The notes under the pieces are model-generated. The model ran no database searches. It was not told the DNA's origin and saw only the letters and a list, made by a program, of their open reading frames with translations. Position numbers and translations under genes: made by a program. This document shows positions 17,720-27,227 of a stretch of 64,000 nucleotides of DNA, piece by piece. The stretch spans positions 3,488,501 through 3,552,500 of the forward strand of contig NZ_CP083546.1 in NCBI RefSeq assembly GCF_025144145.1, in the 5' to 3' direction. Source of the DNA: Leisingera sp. M658 (GTDB lineage: Bacteria > Pseudomonadota > Alphaproteobacteria > Rhodobacterales > Rhodobacteraceae). How positions within the stretch are numbered: position 1 is the first letter of the stretch; each line of letters starts with the position of its first letter.

Positions 17720-18577
17720 CTAATTTTCCTTCGCCAGTTGCAACGCCAGCTGATAGATCTTGCGGCGCGGCAGCCCGTGCATTTCGGCAACAATGCCGGC
17801 GGCGTCCTTGACCGAATTATCCTTTAAAGCTGCCTGCAGGTCGCTTTCCAGATCGCCCTCGCTCACGTCGGCTTCCTGCGCGCGGTCCACCAGCAGCACG
17901 ATCTCGCCCTTGACCGGGCGTTCCTCCAGCCCTGCAGCCAGATCAGCCAGCGGCGCACGGCGCACTTCTTCGAATTTCTTGGTCAGCTCCCGGCACATTG
18001 CAGCAGGACGGTTGCCCAGCACCGCCGCCATATCCGTAGCCGAGGCCGCAACACGTTTCGGGGATTCATAAAAGATCAGCGTGCCGGGGATCTCCCGCAG
18101 CTCTTCCAGCCGCTTACGCCGGGCACCCGACGCATTGGGCAGAAAGCCTGCGAAAAAAAACGCATCCGTGGGCAGCCCGGCCAGCGTCAGCGCCGTGGCC
18201 GCCGCCGAGGCGCCTGGCGCGCAGGTGACGGTATGGCCTGCCTCTGCCGCCGCCCGGCTGAGGTCAAAGCCAGGATCGGCAATCAGCGGCATTCCGGCCT
18301 CGGAGGCATAGGCAACCGATTTGCCCTCCGCCACCGCCTCCAGCAGTTTGGCACGCGCAGCGGCACCGCTGTGGTCGTGGTAAGCAATGATCCGCCGTCC
18401 GCCCAGGGGCACACCGTGAATCTCCATCAGCTTACGCAGTGAGCGTGTATCCTCAGCCGCAAGCACATCCGCCGAGGCCAGCACATCCAGCGCACGCAGG
18501 GTAATGTCGCGGGCCGTGCCAATGGGCGTGGCAACAAAGTAAAGCCCTGGGGCCAATATGACATTCTGGTGATTCAA
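17720..18577 (-). CDS. rsmI: 16S rRNA (cytidine1402-2'-O)-methyltransferase
   Basis: SAM-dependent tetrapyrrole-methylase-fold enzyme that methylates the ribose of C1402 in the 16S rRNA decoding centre. Signatures are GLYFVATPIGTARDITLRAL at the N-terminus, AAEDTRSLRKL, and SEAGMPLIADPG, with a C-terminal helical tail LPRRKIYQLAL. Length 285 residues. It diverges from the lpoA-like gene, the same pairing seen in Escherichia coli, and is followed by yraN. Confidence 0.95.
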   Translation of the reverse strand: MNHQNVILAPGLYFVATPIGTARDITLRALDVLASADVLAAEDTRSLRKLMEIHGVPLGGRRIIAYHDHSGAAARAKLLEAVAEGKSVAYASEAGMPLIADPGFDLSRAAAEAGHTVTCAPGASAAATALTLAGLPTDAFFFAGFLPNASGARRKRLEELREIPGTLIFYESPKRVAASATDMAAVLGNRPAAMCRELTKKFEEVRRAPLADLAAGLEERPVKGEIVLLVDRAQEADVSEGDLESDLQAALKDNSVKDAAGIVAEMHGLPRRKIYQLALQLAKEN

Positions 18578-18664
18578 CGCTGGACCCGCCTTTTTGGTCG
18601 TTTATGATCCGCCCTTAAACCCACACGGCGCAGCGCGCCGGGAGAACGGAGTTTCAAGTCCATT

Positions 18665-19831
18665 ATGTTTGCTGTTTTCAAACGCGCCCGCAAGGCGGCA
18701 CTGACAGCTGCCGCGGCAGTTTCCGCCATTGCCCTGACTGCCTGTGACCCGGTTTCTCTTGGCAGCGGCCCGACAATCAACACCTCCAAGCCGGTGCCGG
18801 TGGCGCTGCTGGTGCCGCGCGGCTCAGCGCAGCAGGGCGACAGCGTGCTGGCGCAAAGCCTGGAAAACGCGGCCCGCATGGCGATTGCCGACCTGCAAGG
18901 CGTGCAGATTGATCTGCGGGTTTATGACACGGCGGGCAGCCCCGAAGTGGCCTCGGGTGCGGCGCAGCAGGCGCTGAAGGACGGCGCCCGTATCATTCTA
19001 GGCCCGGTATACGCCGAAGCCGCCAATGCGGCAGGCATTGCAGCACGGCAGCGCGGCGTCAACGTGCTGGCCTTCTCGAACAACCCTGCGATTGCCGGCG
19101 GCAATGTCTTTATCCTGGGGCCGACGTTTGACAATACTGCCCGCAGGCTGACCGGTTTTGCATCCCGCAACGGCAAACGGAACATTCTGATTGTCGGCGG
19201 CAACGATGCTGCCGGGATTGCCGGGCGCACCGCCATTCAGCGCGCCGCAAGCCAGACCGGTGCCAATATCGCTGGCAGTGTCGGTTATGAGCTGTCCCAG
19301 CAGGGCGTAATCAACGCCATTCCTGCCATCCGCAATGAATCGCACCAAGCGGATGCAGTATTCCTGACTTCGACCACAGCCGGCGCGCTGCCGCTGCTGG
19401 CGCAACTGCTGCCCGAAGCCGGTGTGGACCCGGCAGAAAAGCAGTATATCGGCCTGACCCGCTGGGATATTCCGGCCCAGACCCTGGCCCTGCCCGGCGT
19501 GCAGGGCGGCTGGTTTGCGATGCCCGACCAGGGCAAGGTGCAGCAATTCAGCGCCCGCTACCAGGCAAGCTATGGCGGATCGCCGCATTCGATCGGCAGC
19601 CTGGCCTATGACGGGATTGCCGCAATCGGCGCGCTGGTGGCTGCTGGAAAATCCGACGCTCTGACCGGCACGGCGCTGACCCAAGGGGCCGGTTTCCAGG
19701 GGGCCGGCGGCATCTTCCGGCTGTTGCCTGACGGCACCAACGACCGCGGCCTGGCGGTTGCCACCATCCAAGAACAGAAGGTCGTGATCATTGACCCTGC
19801 CCCAAGCAGCTTCACCGGCGCCGGGTTCTGA
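18665..19831 (+). CDS. LpoA-like penicillin-binding protein activator lipoprotein
   Basis: Predicted outer-membrane lipoprotein with a lipobox LTAC (Cys27) and one periplasmic-binding-protein-like domain (about 45-375), the domain used by LpoA to activate PBP1a. It lacks the long N-terminal TPR half of enterobacterial LpoA, as is usual in alphaproteobacteria. Position next to rsmI and yraN supports the LpoA-type assignment over an amino-acid transporter binding protein. Its end overlaps the glnD start by 41 bases. Length 388 residues. Confidence 0.82.
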   Translation: MFAVFKRARKAALTAAAAVSAIALTACDPVSLGSGPTINTSKPVPVALLVPRGSAQQGDSVLAQSLENAARMAIADLQGVQIDLRVYDTAGSPEVASGAAQQALKDGARIILGPVYAEAANAAGIAARQRGVNVLAFSNNPAIAGGNVFILGPTFDNTARRLTGFASRNGKRNILIVGGNDAAGIAGRTAIQRAASQTGANIAGSVGYELSQQGVINAIPAIRNESHQADAVFLTSTTAGALPLLAQLLPEAGVDPAEKQYIGLTRWDIPAQTLALPGVQGGWFAMPDQGKVQQFSARYQASYGGSPHSIGSLAYDGIAAIGALVAAGKSDALTGTALTQGAGFQGAGGIFRLLPDGTNDRGLAVATIQEQKVVIIDPAPSSFTGAGF

Positions 19832-22631
19832 ACCCGCTGCCGGCCCCGCGCAGCCCGCCGCCAACGGCTTTCCCGAACCGCAAGGTCCGCTGATCTGCGA
19901 TCCTGCGGACATCTTTGATGCCGCAGCGGTCCGGGCCCGGATCATCGCCTTGGCAGAAGACGACACTCCTGCGGCCCTGCGCGCGGAATCGGTGAAGATT
20001 CTGAAAGAAGCAAACAAGGCCGGACGCGCAGCGATCGCCGAAGCCTTCGCCGCAGCCCCCTTTGCGGCGCGGGACTTGACCCGCTCTTACACCTTCCTGA
20101 CCGACGGTCTGGTGACCACGGCGCTGTATGTCGCGGGCGAATTGCTTCATCCGCTGGCCAACCCGACCCGCGGCGAACGCATCGCGGTTATCGCGGTTGG
20201 CGGCTATGGCCGGGGCGAAATGGCCCCTGCCTCGGATGTCGATCTGCTGTTTTTGACACCCTACAAGATCACCGCCTGGGCCGAGAGCGTGATCGAATCC
20301 ATGCTCTATATCCTGTGGGATCTGCGGTTGAAGGTCGGTCATTCCAGCCGCACCATCAAGGACTGCATCCGGCTGGGCGGCGAGGATTACACCATCCGCA
20401 CCGCAATGCTGGAGCAGCGTTTCCTGGCCGGCCACGCGCCGCTGGCCAAGGAGCTGGAAAAGCGGCTGAAGGCGGAGCTGTTTTCCCAGGACGCGCCGGA
20501 CTTCATCGAAGCGAAACTGGCCGAGCGAGACGCCCGCCACCTGAAGCAGGGCCAGCGGTACATGGTTGAGCCTAACGTGAAAGAGGGCAAAGGGGGCTTG
20601 CGCGACCTGCAATCGCTGTTCTGGATCGCCAAATACCTTTACCAGGTGCAGGACGCCGAAGACCTGGTGCCGCTGGGCCTGTTCCGCCCGGCAGAGCTGG
20701 AGCGGTTTGCCAAGGCCGCGACGTTCCTCTGGGCGGTGCGCGCGCATCTGCACCTTGCCACCGGCCGCGCCACTGAGCAGCTGACATTTGACCTGCAGGT
20801 CGAGGTTGCCACCCGCATGGGGTACCAGGACAAGGCCGGACGCCGCGGCGTGGAAATCTTCATGCAGGAGTATTTCCGCCATGCCACACGGGTCGGCGAC
20901 CTGACCCGGATTTTCCTGACCAAACTGGAAGCCAGTCAGCAAAAAGGCGCGCCGCTGCTGGAACGCATCTTCCGCCGCCGCCCGCGAATCAAGCCCGGCT
21001 ATAAGGTGGTGCACAACCGGCTGGATGTGCTGGACCCGGACGCTTTTCTGGCCGACCGGGTGAACCTGCTGCGGATTTTCGAAGAAGCCCTGCGCACCGG
21101 CATGCTGATCCATCCGGACGCCATGCGGCTGGTCACCGCCAATCTGCGGCTAATTGATGACGGCATGCGCAACGACAAAGAAGCCCGGCGCATCTTTCTG
21201 GACCTTTTGCTGAAACACGGCAATTCCGAACGCGCGCTGCGGCGGATGAACGAACTTGGCGTGCTGTCGGCCTTCCTGCCCGAGTTTGAGCCGATCGTGG
21301 CGATGATGCAGTTCAACATGTATCACTCCTATACGGTGGACGAGCATACCATTCAGGTGATCTCCAACTTTGCCGCCATCGAACGCGGCGAGCTGGAGGA
21401 TGAGCTGCCGCTTTCTTCCTCGATCCTGCGCAAGGGGCTGAACCGCAAGGTGCTGATGGTCGCCATGCTGCTGCATGACATCGGCAAGGGGCGCGAGCAG
21501 GACCATTCGATCCTTGGTGCGCAGATCGCCCGCAAGGTGGCGCCGCGGCTGGGGCTGAAGCCATCCGAATGCGAGACCGTGGAATGGCTGGTGCGCTATC
21601 ACCTGCTAATGTCCGACATGGCGCAGAAACGCGACATTGCCGACCCCCGCACAGTGCGTGACTTCGCCAAGGCGGTGCAAACGGTCAAGCGGCTGGACCT
21701 GCTGCTGCTGCTGACCGTCTGCGACATTCGCGGCGTTGGTCCGAACACCTGGAACAACTGGAAAGCGGCCCTGCTGCGGGCGCTTTACGGCCAGACCCGT
21801 GCAGCGCTTGAGGGCGGCATGGAGGCGCTGAACCGCGAACACCGCGGTGCGTCGGCCAAGAAGGCCCTGCGCGAGGCGTTGCAGGACTGGTCCAAAGCCG
21901 ACCTCAAAACCGAAACCGCCCGGCACTATCCGCCGTACTGGCACGGGCTGCACATCACCGCGCATGTGGATTTCGCCGAGATGCTGCGCGACTATATCGC
22001 CAAGGGCGACGCGGGCGAGGTGATGATCCGGCTCTATCCGGACGTGGACCGTGACGCGACCCGCGCTTGTTTCGTAATGGAAGATCACCCCGGCATCTTT
22101 GCCCGCATCGCCGGCGCACTGGCGCTGGTCGGGGCCAATGTGGTGGATGCGCGCTCCTATACGACCAAGGACGGATATGTAACCGACGCCTTCTGGATCC
22201 AGGACAGCGAAGGCCACCCGTTCGACCCGATCCGCCTGCACCGGCTTAAGCAGATGATTGAAAAGACCCTGAAGGGCGAGGTGATCACCCGCGACGCGCT
22301 GAAATCCCGTGACAAGATCAAGAAACGGGAGCGCGCCTTCAAGGTCCCGACCCATATCACCTTTGATAACGACGGCTCGGAAATCTACACCATCATCGAG
22401 GTCGACACCCGCGACCGGCCCGGTCTGCTTTATGATCTGGCCCGGGCGCTGGCGGCCGCCAATGTCTATATTGCTAACGCTGTCATCGCGACCTATGGCG
22501 AGCAGGTGGTGGACGCCTTTTATGTCAAAGACATGTTCGGCCTGAAATACTATGCAGAATCCAAACAGCGGACTCTGGAGAAGAAACTGCGCGAGGCCAT
22601 CACTGCAGGCGCAAAACGGGCGGATGTATGA
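19791..22631 (+). CDS. glnD: Bifunctional PII uridylyltransferase / uridylyl-removing enzyme
   Basis: Nitrogen sensor that uridylylates PII (GlnB/GlnK) under nitrogen limitation and deuridylylates it when glutamine is high. The order is a nucleotidyltransferase domain with GGYGRGE (137-143) and DVDLLF (from 149), a GlnD-linker domain, an HD hydrolase domain with LHDIGKG (HD near 562), and two ACT domains (from about 759 and 866) that bind glutamine. An upstream TGA leaves TTG at 19791 as the first usual start codon, preceded by AGAAGG. The gene overlaps the lpoA-like gene by 41 bases and murJ by an ATGA. Length 946 residues. Confidence 0.95.
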   Translation: MTLPQAASPAPGSEPAAGPAQPAANGFPEPQGPLICDPADIFDAAAVRARIIALAEDDTPAALRAESVKILKEANKAGRAAIAEAFAAAPFAARDLTRSYTFLTDGLVTTALYVAGELLHPLANPTRGERIAVIAVGGYGRGEMAPASDVDLLFLTPYKITAWAESVIESMLYILWDLRLKVGHSSRTIKDCIRLGGEDYTIRTAMLEQRFLAGHAPLAKELEKRLKAELFSQDAPDFIEAKLAERDARHLKQGQRYMVEPNVKEGKGGLRDLQSLFWIAKYLYQVQDAEDLVPLGLFRPAELERFAKAATFLWAVRAHLHLATGRATEQLTFDLQVEVATRMGYQDKAGRRGVEIFMQEYFRHATRVGDLTRIFLTKLEASQQKGAPLLERIFRRRPRIKPGYKVVHNRLDVLDPDAFLADRVNLLRIFEEALRTGMLIHPDAMRLVTANLRLIDDGMRNDKEARRIFLDLLLKHGNSERALRRMNELGVLSAFLPEFEPIVAMMQFNMYHSYTVDEHTIQVISNFAAIERGELEDELPLSSSILRKGLNRKVLMVAMLLHDIGKGREQDHSILGAQIARKVAPRLGLKPSECETVEWLVRYHLLMSDMAQKRDIADPRTVRDFAKAVQTVKRLDLLLLLTVCDIRGVGPNTWNNWKAALLRALYGQTRAALEGGMEALNREHRGASAKKALREALQDWSKADLKTETARHYPPYWHGLHITAHVDFAEMLRDYIAKGDAGEVMIRLYPDVDRDATRACFVMEDHPGIFARIAGALALVGANVVDARSYTTKDGYVTDAFWIQDSEGHPFDPIRLHRLKQMIEKTLKGEVITRDALKSRDKIKKRERAFKVPTHITFDNDGSEIYTIIEVDTRDRPGLLYDLARALAAANVYIANAVIATYGEQVVDAFYVKDMFGLKYYAESKQRTLEKKLREAITAGAKRADV

Positions 22632-24178
22632 AACCGATCAAACTGCTTTCGGGCTTCCTGACCGTTGGGTTCTGGACGCTGGCCAGCCGCGTGCTAGGGT
22701 TCGCCCGCGAGATCCTGATTGCCGCCTTCATCGGCCCCGGTCCGGTACTGGATGCCTTTATCGTGGCCTTCCGCCTGCCCAATATGTTCCGCCGCTTCTT
22801 TGCCGAAGGCGCTTTCAACGCCGCCTTTGTGCCTGCCTTTTCCAAGCGGTATGAGGCCGGAGAGGACGCCAGAACTTATGCCCAGCAGGCCTTCAACCTG
22901 CTTGCCGCTGCGGTGCTGGCGCTGGTAGGTCTCGGCATGGTGTTCATGCCGGGGCTGGTCTGGCTGACGGCCGGCGGTTTTGTCGGCGATGCGCGGTTCG
23001 ATATGGCAGTGGGGTACGGTTATGTCGTCTTTCCCTACATCCTGTTCATGTCGCTGGCCGCATTGTTTTCCGGGGTTCTGAACGCCACCGGCCGCTTTGC
23101 CGCCGCCGCCGCGGCACCGGTGCTCCTCAACATATTTGCCTGTGCAGCGATGACAGCCGGCGCTCTCATGGGCGGCGATGTTGTCCTGTGGCTGGTCTGG
23201 ACCATCCCGGTGGCAGGCGTCGCGCAGCTGGCGCTTGTCTGGGTCGCCGCCGCCCGTGCTGGTATAACCTTGCGGCCCGGTCTGCCCCGTTGGAACACCG
23301 AAATGCGCAGCCTGATGCGTGTTGCCGTGCCCGCTGCTCTGGCCATGGGAGTCACCCAGATCAATCTGGTGGTCGGGCAATACGTTGCCTCTGACATCGA
23401 AAAGGCGGCCAGCTGGCTGTTCATCGCCGACCGGCTGTATCAACTGCCCCTGGGCGTTGTCGGCATCGCCGTCGGCATCGTGCTGCTGCCTGCCCTGTCG
23501 CGCCGCCTGCGGGCCGGGGACAGCGCCGGGTCTCAGGACGCCCTGTCCCGCGCCGGGGAATTCTCGCTGCTGCTGGCCGTGCCTTCCGCCGTTGCCTTCA
23601 TCACCGTGCCGCTGCCGCTGGTCTCGGTGCTTTATGAGCGCGGCGCCACCGGACCTGAGGATGTGGCCGCCATCGCCATCGCCGTCGCAATCTATGGCGC
23701 AGGCCTGCCGGCCTTCATGCTCCAAAAGGTCCTGCAGCCGCTCTACTTCGCGCGTGAGAACACCAAAACCCCCTTTCGCTACGCGCTGGTTGCGATGGCT
23801 GTCAACGCGGCGCTGGCCTTTGGCCTGAAGCCGGTACTGGGCTGGATCGCCCCCGCCATTGCCGCCTCCGCTGCCGGCTGGGTGATGGTGGCACTGCTGG
23901 CACTCGGCGCCCGCAGCATGGGGGAAGAGGCCCGGTTCGACGCCCGCTTCCGCACCCGCGCCTGGCGCATTCTGGCAGCCTCTGCTGTGATGGGGGCAGT
24001 GCTCTATGCTGTTGCTTCGGCGGCGGGCTGGCTGTTCACGCTGGATTACTGGCGCTACCTGTCCCTGCTAGGCCTGGTGGTGCTGGGCGGCGTGGTCTAC
24101 TTCGCCGCAGGCCAAGCGATTGGCGCCTTCCGTCTGTCGGAGTTCCGCACCGCCCTCAGCCGCCGGAAACAAGCCTGA
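22628..24178 (+). CDS. murJ: Lipid II flippase MurJ
   Basis: Inner-membrane MOP-superfamily flippase that moves lipid II to the periplasm for cell-wall synthesis. The 516-residue hydrophobic protein has about 14 membrane segments and the family N-terminus with SRVLGFAREILIAA, RLPNMFRRFFAEGAF and AFVPAFSKRY. The glnD-murJ pair is common in alphaproteobacteria and is coupled here by ATGA. Confidence 0.96.
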   Translation: MKPIKLLSGFLTVGFWTLASRVLGFAREILIAAFIGPGPVLDAFIVAFRLPNMFRRFFAEGAFNAAFVPAFSKRYEAGEDARTYAQQAFNLLAAAVLALVGLGMVFMPGLVWLTAGGFVGDARFDMAVGYGYVVFPYILFMSLAALFSGVLNATGRFAAAAAAPVLLNIFACAAMTAGALMGGDVVLWLVWTIPVAGVAQLALVWVAAARAGITLRPGLPRWNTEMRSLMRVAVPAALAMGVTQINLVVGQYVASDIEKAASWLFIADRLYQLPLGVVGIAVGIVLLPALSRRLRAGDSAGSQDALSRAGEFSLLLAVPSAVAFITVPLPLVSVLYERGATGPEDVAAIAIAVAIYGAGLPAFMLQKVLQPLYFARENTKTPFRYALVAMAVNAALAFGLKPVLGWIAPAIAASAAGWVMVALLALGARSMGEEARFDARFRTRAWRILAASAVMGAVLYAVASAAGWLFTLDYWRYLSLLGLVVLGGVVYFAAGQAIGAFRLSEFRTALSRRKQA

Positions 24179-24330
24179 CCCCCGCGCCCCTTCAGGCCGG
24201 CCCCGGATCAAGGGCGGCATAGCCGCCGCGCCGCAGGCGCGGTTCACACTTGAGGCAGGGCTGGCCACTCCTGCAATTGAAATGGCGCCATCAGGGCAAA
24301 CCTGCCCCTGAAGCGCTTCTCAGCAGACCT

Positions 24331-24404
24331 CCCGCCGCGCGTCAGCGCGGCCCGGCCCAACGGCTGGAAATGCCCCGCCAGGGGCTTTGACAGCAGGCGG
24401 GAGC
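24331..24404 (+). repeat. GC-rich dispersed palindromic repeat, copy B
   Basis: Starts CCCGCCGCGC, carries the core CCCGGCCCAAC (24351-24361), a variable 34-nt centre with a GCCCC-GCCA-GGGGC hairpin, and ends GGCGGGAGC. It sits between convergent murJ and the rhomboid gene. Upstream (24215-24243) further small hairpins fill the gap. Confidence 0.75.
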
Positions 24405-24412
24405 CCCCGGCG

Positions 24413-25099
24413 TCAATCGTGCCGGATGCGGCTCCTAATCCTGGCCCAGCCGCCCGGCGCCAGGAAGAACGACAGCCCGAAGCCGGTGGCAAAGCCTGCC
24501 AGATCCGCAACCCAGTCCTTCTGGCCGCCAAACAACAGCCCGAACAGCAGCTGCGCCCCCATCAGAAAGGCAATCAGCGAGAACGCCCGGCTTTGCTGCG
24601 CCCCGACCAAAGCCAGCGAGCGCCACAACAGGAAGGTAAAGGCCCCGATCAGCCCGTAAACCGCCGGAAAGCCGCCGATCAAAGGCTGGCCGCCGCTGAC
24701 CAGCAGCGCATAGCCTAGCGCGCCGCCGGCACCTGACATCACAAAGATGATCACCATCGCCAGATCGCCCATCACCTCGCCCACCATTTTGCCCATCGCC
24801 AGCACAAAGACGCAGACAAACAGTGCATGGGTAAAGGCGCCATGCACAAAGATGTAGGAGACAAAGCGCTTCAGATGCTCCGGCAGCCAGCGGCCGCTTT
24901 CCTGCATCCACCAGAAGATCTCGCTGGAAAACGCATAGGATTGGACTGCCTCCAGCCGCCAGCCGATGGCCTCAGGCCCGCCAAGAATACCGCGGGCGCC
25001 AAGCGAGAACACCGCTTCGATGCCGATGATGATCAGCACTATCGCAACGACGGCTGCAGGCAGCGGGTTGACGGGTGCGGTGTTATGCGGGCTGCTCAT
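24413..25099 (-). CDS. Rhomboid-fold membrane protein lacking the catalytic residues
   Basis: Polytopic inner-membrane protein of 228 residues with six or seven hydrophobic segments and the rhomboid layout, including the loop FVSYIFVHGAFTHALF. The nucleophile motif GxSG reads GGFPAVYGLIG, with Phe and Pro where Ser and Gly belong. The catalytic His position in the last helix reads ADLAGFATG, with Asp in place of His, and the oxyanion-hole Asn position reads Val (HALFVC). It is therefore predicted to be proteolytically inactive, more like an iRhom or derlin-type pseudoprotease. The ATG at 25099 follows AAGGAG. It is divergent from trpS. Confidence 0.82.
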   Translation of the reverse strand: MSSPHNTAPVNPLPAAVVAIVLIIIGIEAVFSLGARGILGGPEAIGWRLEAVQSYAFSSEIFWWMQESGRWLPEHLKRFVSYIFVHGAFTHALFVCVFVLAMGKMVGEVMGDLAMVIIFVMSGAGGALGYALLVSGGQPLIGGFPAVYGLIGAFTFLLWRSLALVGAQQSRAFSLIAFLMGAQLLFGLLFGGQKDWVADLAGFATGFGLSFFLAPGGWARIRSRIRHD

Positions 25100-25134
25100 T
25101 GAGTCTCCTTGCAGTGCAGAACCCTCCGCACCTG

Positions 25135-25163
25135 TTGACCTATCCAAGCCCCATGGGTAAGCC
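25135..25163 (+). promoter_or_regulatory. Sigma-70-type promoter for trpS
   Basis: TTGACC at 25135-25140, a 17-nt spacer, and TAAGCC at 25158-25163, placing the transcription start about 30 nt before the trpS ATG. Confidence 0.6.
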
Positions 25164-25200
25164 ACCGGGGTTGCTATTTCCAGACGGGAGTTACGCCTAG

Positions 25201-26229
25201 ATGAGCGAAACCACATTCACCCCGCGCGTCTTTTCGGGGATTCAGCCCTCCGGCAACCTGCACCTGGGCAATTACCTTGGTGCCCTGAAGCGGTTCGTCG
25301 ACTGGCAGGCCAAGGATGTGGAGTCCATCTATTGCATGGTGGACCTGCATGCGATCACCGTCTGGCAGGACCCCAAGGACCTGATGAAATCCACCCGCGA
25401 GCTGTGCGCGGGCTTCATCGCCGCCGGCCTGGATCCGGAAAAATCCATCCTGATCAACCAGTCCCAGGTGCCCGAGCACGCGCAGCTGGCGTGGATATTC
25501 AACTGCGTTGCCCGCATGGGCTGGATGCAGCGGATGACCCAGTTCAAGGACAAGGCCGGCAAGAACGCGCAGAACGCCTCGCTTGGCCTGTTTGCCTATC
25601 CGGCGCTGATGGCCGCGGATATTCTGGTCTATCACGCCACCCATGTGCCGGTGGGCGAAGATCAGAAACAGCATCTGGAACTGACCCGCGACATCGCCGC
25701 CAAGTTCAACCATGACTATGGCGTCGACTTCTTCCCGATGACCGAACCGGTGATCGAGGGCGCCGCCACCCGCGTGATGAGCTTTCGCGACGGCTCCAAG
25801 AAAATGTCAAAATCGGACCCGTCGGATGCCAGCCGCATCAACATGACCGATGATGCCGACACCATCGCCAAGAAGATCCGCAAGGCCAAGACCGATCCCG
25901 AAGGGCTGCCGTCCGAGGCCAAAGGCCTGGAAGAGCGCCCCGAGGCGCGCAATCTGGTCAACATCTATGCGGCGCTGAACGAACAAAGCGTCGATCAGGT
26001 GCTGGCCGATGTCGGCGGCAAGCAGTTCTCGGAGTTCAAGCCGATGCTGGCGGATCTGGCGGTGTCGAAGCTGGCGCCGATTTCGACCGAGATGGCGCGG
26101 CTGATGGGGGAACAGGACGAGATCGACCGCATCCTGACCCGCGGATCCGAGCGCGCGCGTGAAATCACCGCGCCGATCCTGCGCAAAACCTATGAGATTG
26201 TCGGCATGGTGCCGCCGGTTCAGGTTTAA
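25201..26229 (+). CDS. trpS: Tryptophan-tRNA ligase
   Basis: Class I aminoacyl-tRNA synthetase charging tRNA-Trp. The 342-residue length is normal. The HIGH-type motif is GNLHLGNY (18-25) and the KMSKS loop is [10 protein letters not shown] (from about 200). DxQ-like substrate residues are in [23 protein letters not shown] ribosome site lies 11 nt upstream. The gene is monocistronic and followed by an inverted repeat. Confidence 0.97.
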   Translation: MSETTFTPRVFSGIQPSGNLHLGNYLGALKRFVDWQAKDVESIYCMVDLHAITVWQDPKDLMKSTRELCAGFIAAGLDPEKSILINQSQVPEHAQLAWIFNCVARMGWMQRMTQFKDKAGKNAQNASLGLFAYPALMAADILVYHATHVPVGEDQKQHLELTRDIAAKFNHDYGVDFFPMTEPVIEGAATRVMSFRDGSKKMSKSDPSDASRINMTDDADTIAKKIRKAKTDPEGLPSEAKGLEERPEARNLVNIYAALNEQSVDQVLADVGGKQFSEFKPMLADLAVSKLAPISTEMARLMGEQDEIDRILTRGSERAREITAPILRKTYEIVGMVPPVQV

Positions 26230-26236
26230 CACTACC

Positions 26237-26276
26237 GGTTACGCCACAGGCCCTCCACAAGGATGGTGGCGTAACC
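26237..26276 (+). terminator. Inverted repeat after trpS
   Basis: GGTTACGCCAC (26237-26247) pairs perfectly with GTGGCGTAACC (26266-26276) across an 18-nt loop, 7 nt after the trpS stop. Only a short TTTG follows, so termination strength is uncertain. Confidence 0.6.
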
Positions 26277-26296
26277 TTTGCTGCCCCTGCGAGCGC

Positions 26297-26512
26297 CTAT
26301 TCCATGTCCGGGGACGGCCGGCGCCGGGAGATCAGCCCGTACTTCAGCGCAAAAGACCGCAGTGAAAATCTTCGGCCAAAGGATTTCAGCCGCGGGCGGC
26401 CCGCTTGCCGGTCGAATTCGTGGTTGTCGATCACCCGCTCGGCGCAGCCGCAGCCCTCGCCCAGTCCGACCTTCTTGTAGTAGAACTTTTCGAAACTTTC
26501 AGGGTTTGCCAT
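26297..26512 (-). CDS. Small basic protein of unknown function (71 residues)
   Basis: I do not recognise the family. It begins MANPESFEKFYYKKVGLG, has a GEGCGCAERV cysteine pair (about 19-23) and a very basic C-terminal half rich in Arg, Phe and Lys. A strong AGGAGGG lies 6 nt before the ATG, which is the main reason to believe the gene. The two close cysteines could bind a metal. It is convergent with trpS and separate from the paa genes. Confidence 0.65.
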   Translation of the reverse strand: MANPESFEKFYYKKVGLGEGCGCAERVIDNHEFDRQAGRPRLKSFGRRFSLRSFALKYGLISRRRPSPDME

Positions 26513-26615
26513 ACCGCCCTCCTATTGGGGAGGAAGCTTAGCGCGAAGCGGCGCAAACGCAAAAGAAACTGTGCCGCCTGTTTGCTTCAGGCATTTGTTC
26601 AAGCCCGCAAAGGTG

Positions 26616-27212
26616 TCAAAGCCCTTTGACGCCATTCAAAACCAGATCTGCCGCCAGCCGCGCATAATCGTCGCGTGCCTTGGGGCCGGCGCCGGAATTC
26701 CACATGTAGTACCAGTTCAGCATGCCGAAAACCGACATGGTGGCGCCGCGCAGCTTGGCAGAATCGCCCGCAAACACCCCGGGTGCCACCGCCGCCAGCG
26801 CGTCGCTGACAAACTGCACCATTTCGCGCTGATAGGCGCGCAGCAGCTTTTGCTGATCCTCGGGCAGCGCGCCCATGGCGCTGATCTGCACCTGATGCTC
26901 ATGGTCGGCACCCTGATATGCCAGCATGATTTCCGACACGATACGGCGCAGCCGGTCCTCGGGGCCAAGCCCCTCCAGCTCCGCCCCGCAAACCCGGTCG
27001 CGCAACTCGCAAAGATAGGTATCAAGAAGGCCGAAGAGAACGGCATCCTTGCTGTCATAGTAGTGATAAATATTCGCCTTGGAGATCCCGCATTCCCGTG
27101 CCAGCTGGGTCATCGACGCCCGGTCATAGCCTGCCTCCGCAAACACTTTGGCTGCGGATTTCAGGATCTGCACGCGTTTCAGATCATGGTCTTTTGCGAT
27201 GGTGCGGGCCAA
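26616..27212 (-). CDS. TetR/AcrR family regulator of the phenylacetate cluster (PaaR-like)
   Basis: One-component repressor of 198 residues with an N-terminal helix-turn-helix (about 17-60; MTQLARECGISKANIYHYY) and a helical ligand domain. It follows paaK by 15 bp and so ends the paaG-paaI-paaK transcript. Phenylacetyl-CoA is the likely effector by analogy with TetR-type PaaR proteins of betaproteobacteria; this is inference. A palindrome suited to a TetR dimer lies in the paaG/paaZ intergenic region (29814-29829). Confidence 0.82.
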   Translation of the reverse strand: MARTIAKDHDLKRVQILKSAAKVFAEAGYDRASMTQLARECGISKANIYHYYDSKDAVLFGLLDTYLCELRDRVCGAELEGLGPEDRLRRIVSEIMLAYQGADHEHQVQISAMGALPEDQQKLLRAYQREMVQFVSDALAAVAPGVFAGDSAKLRGATMSVFGMLNWYYMWNSGAGPKARDDYARLAADLVLNGVKGL

Positions 27213-27227
27213 AACTCACTCCCCTGT

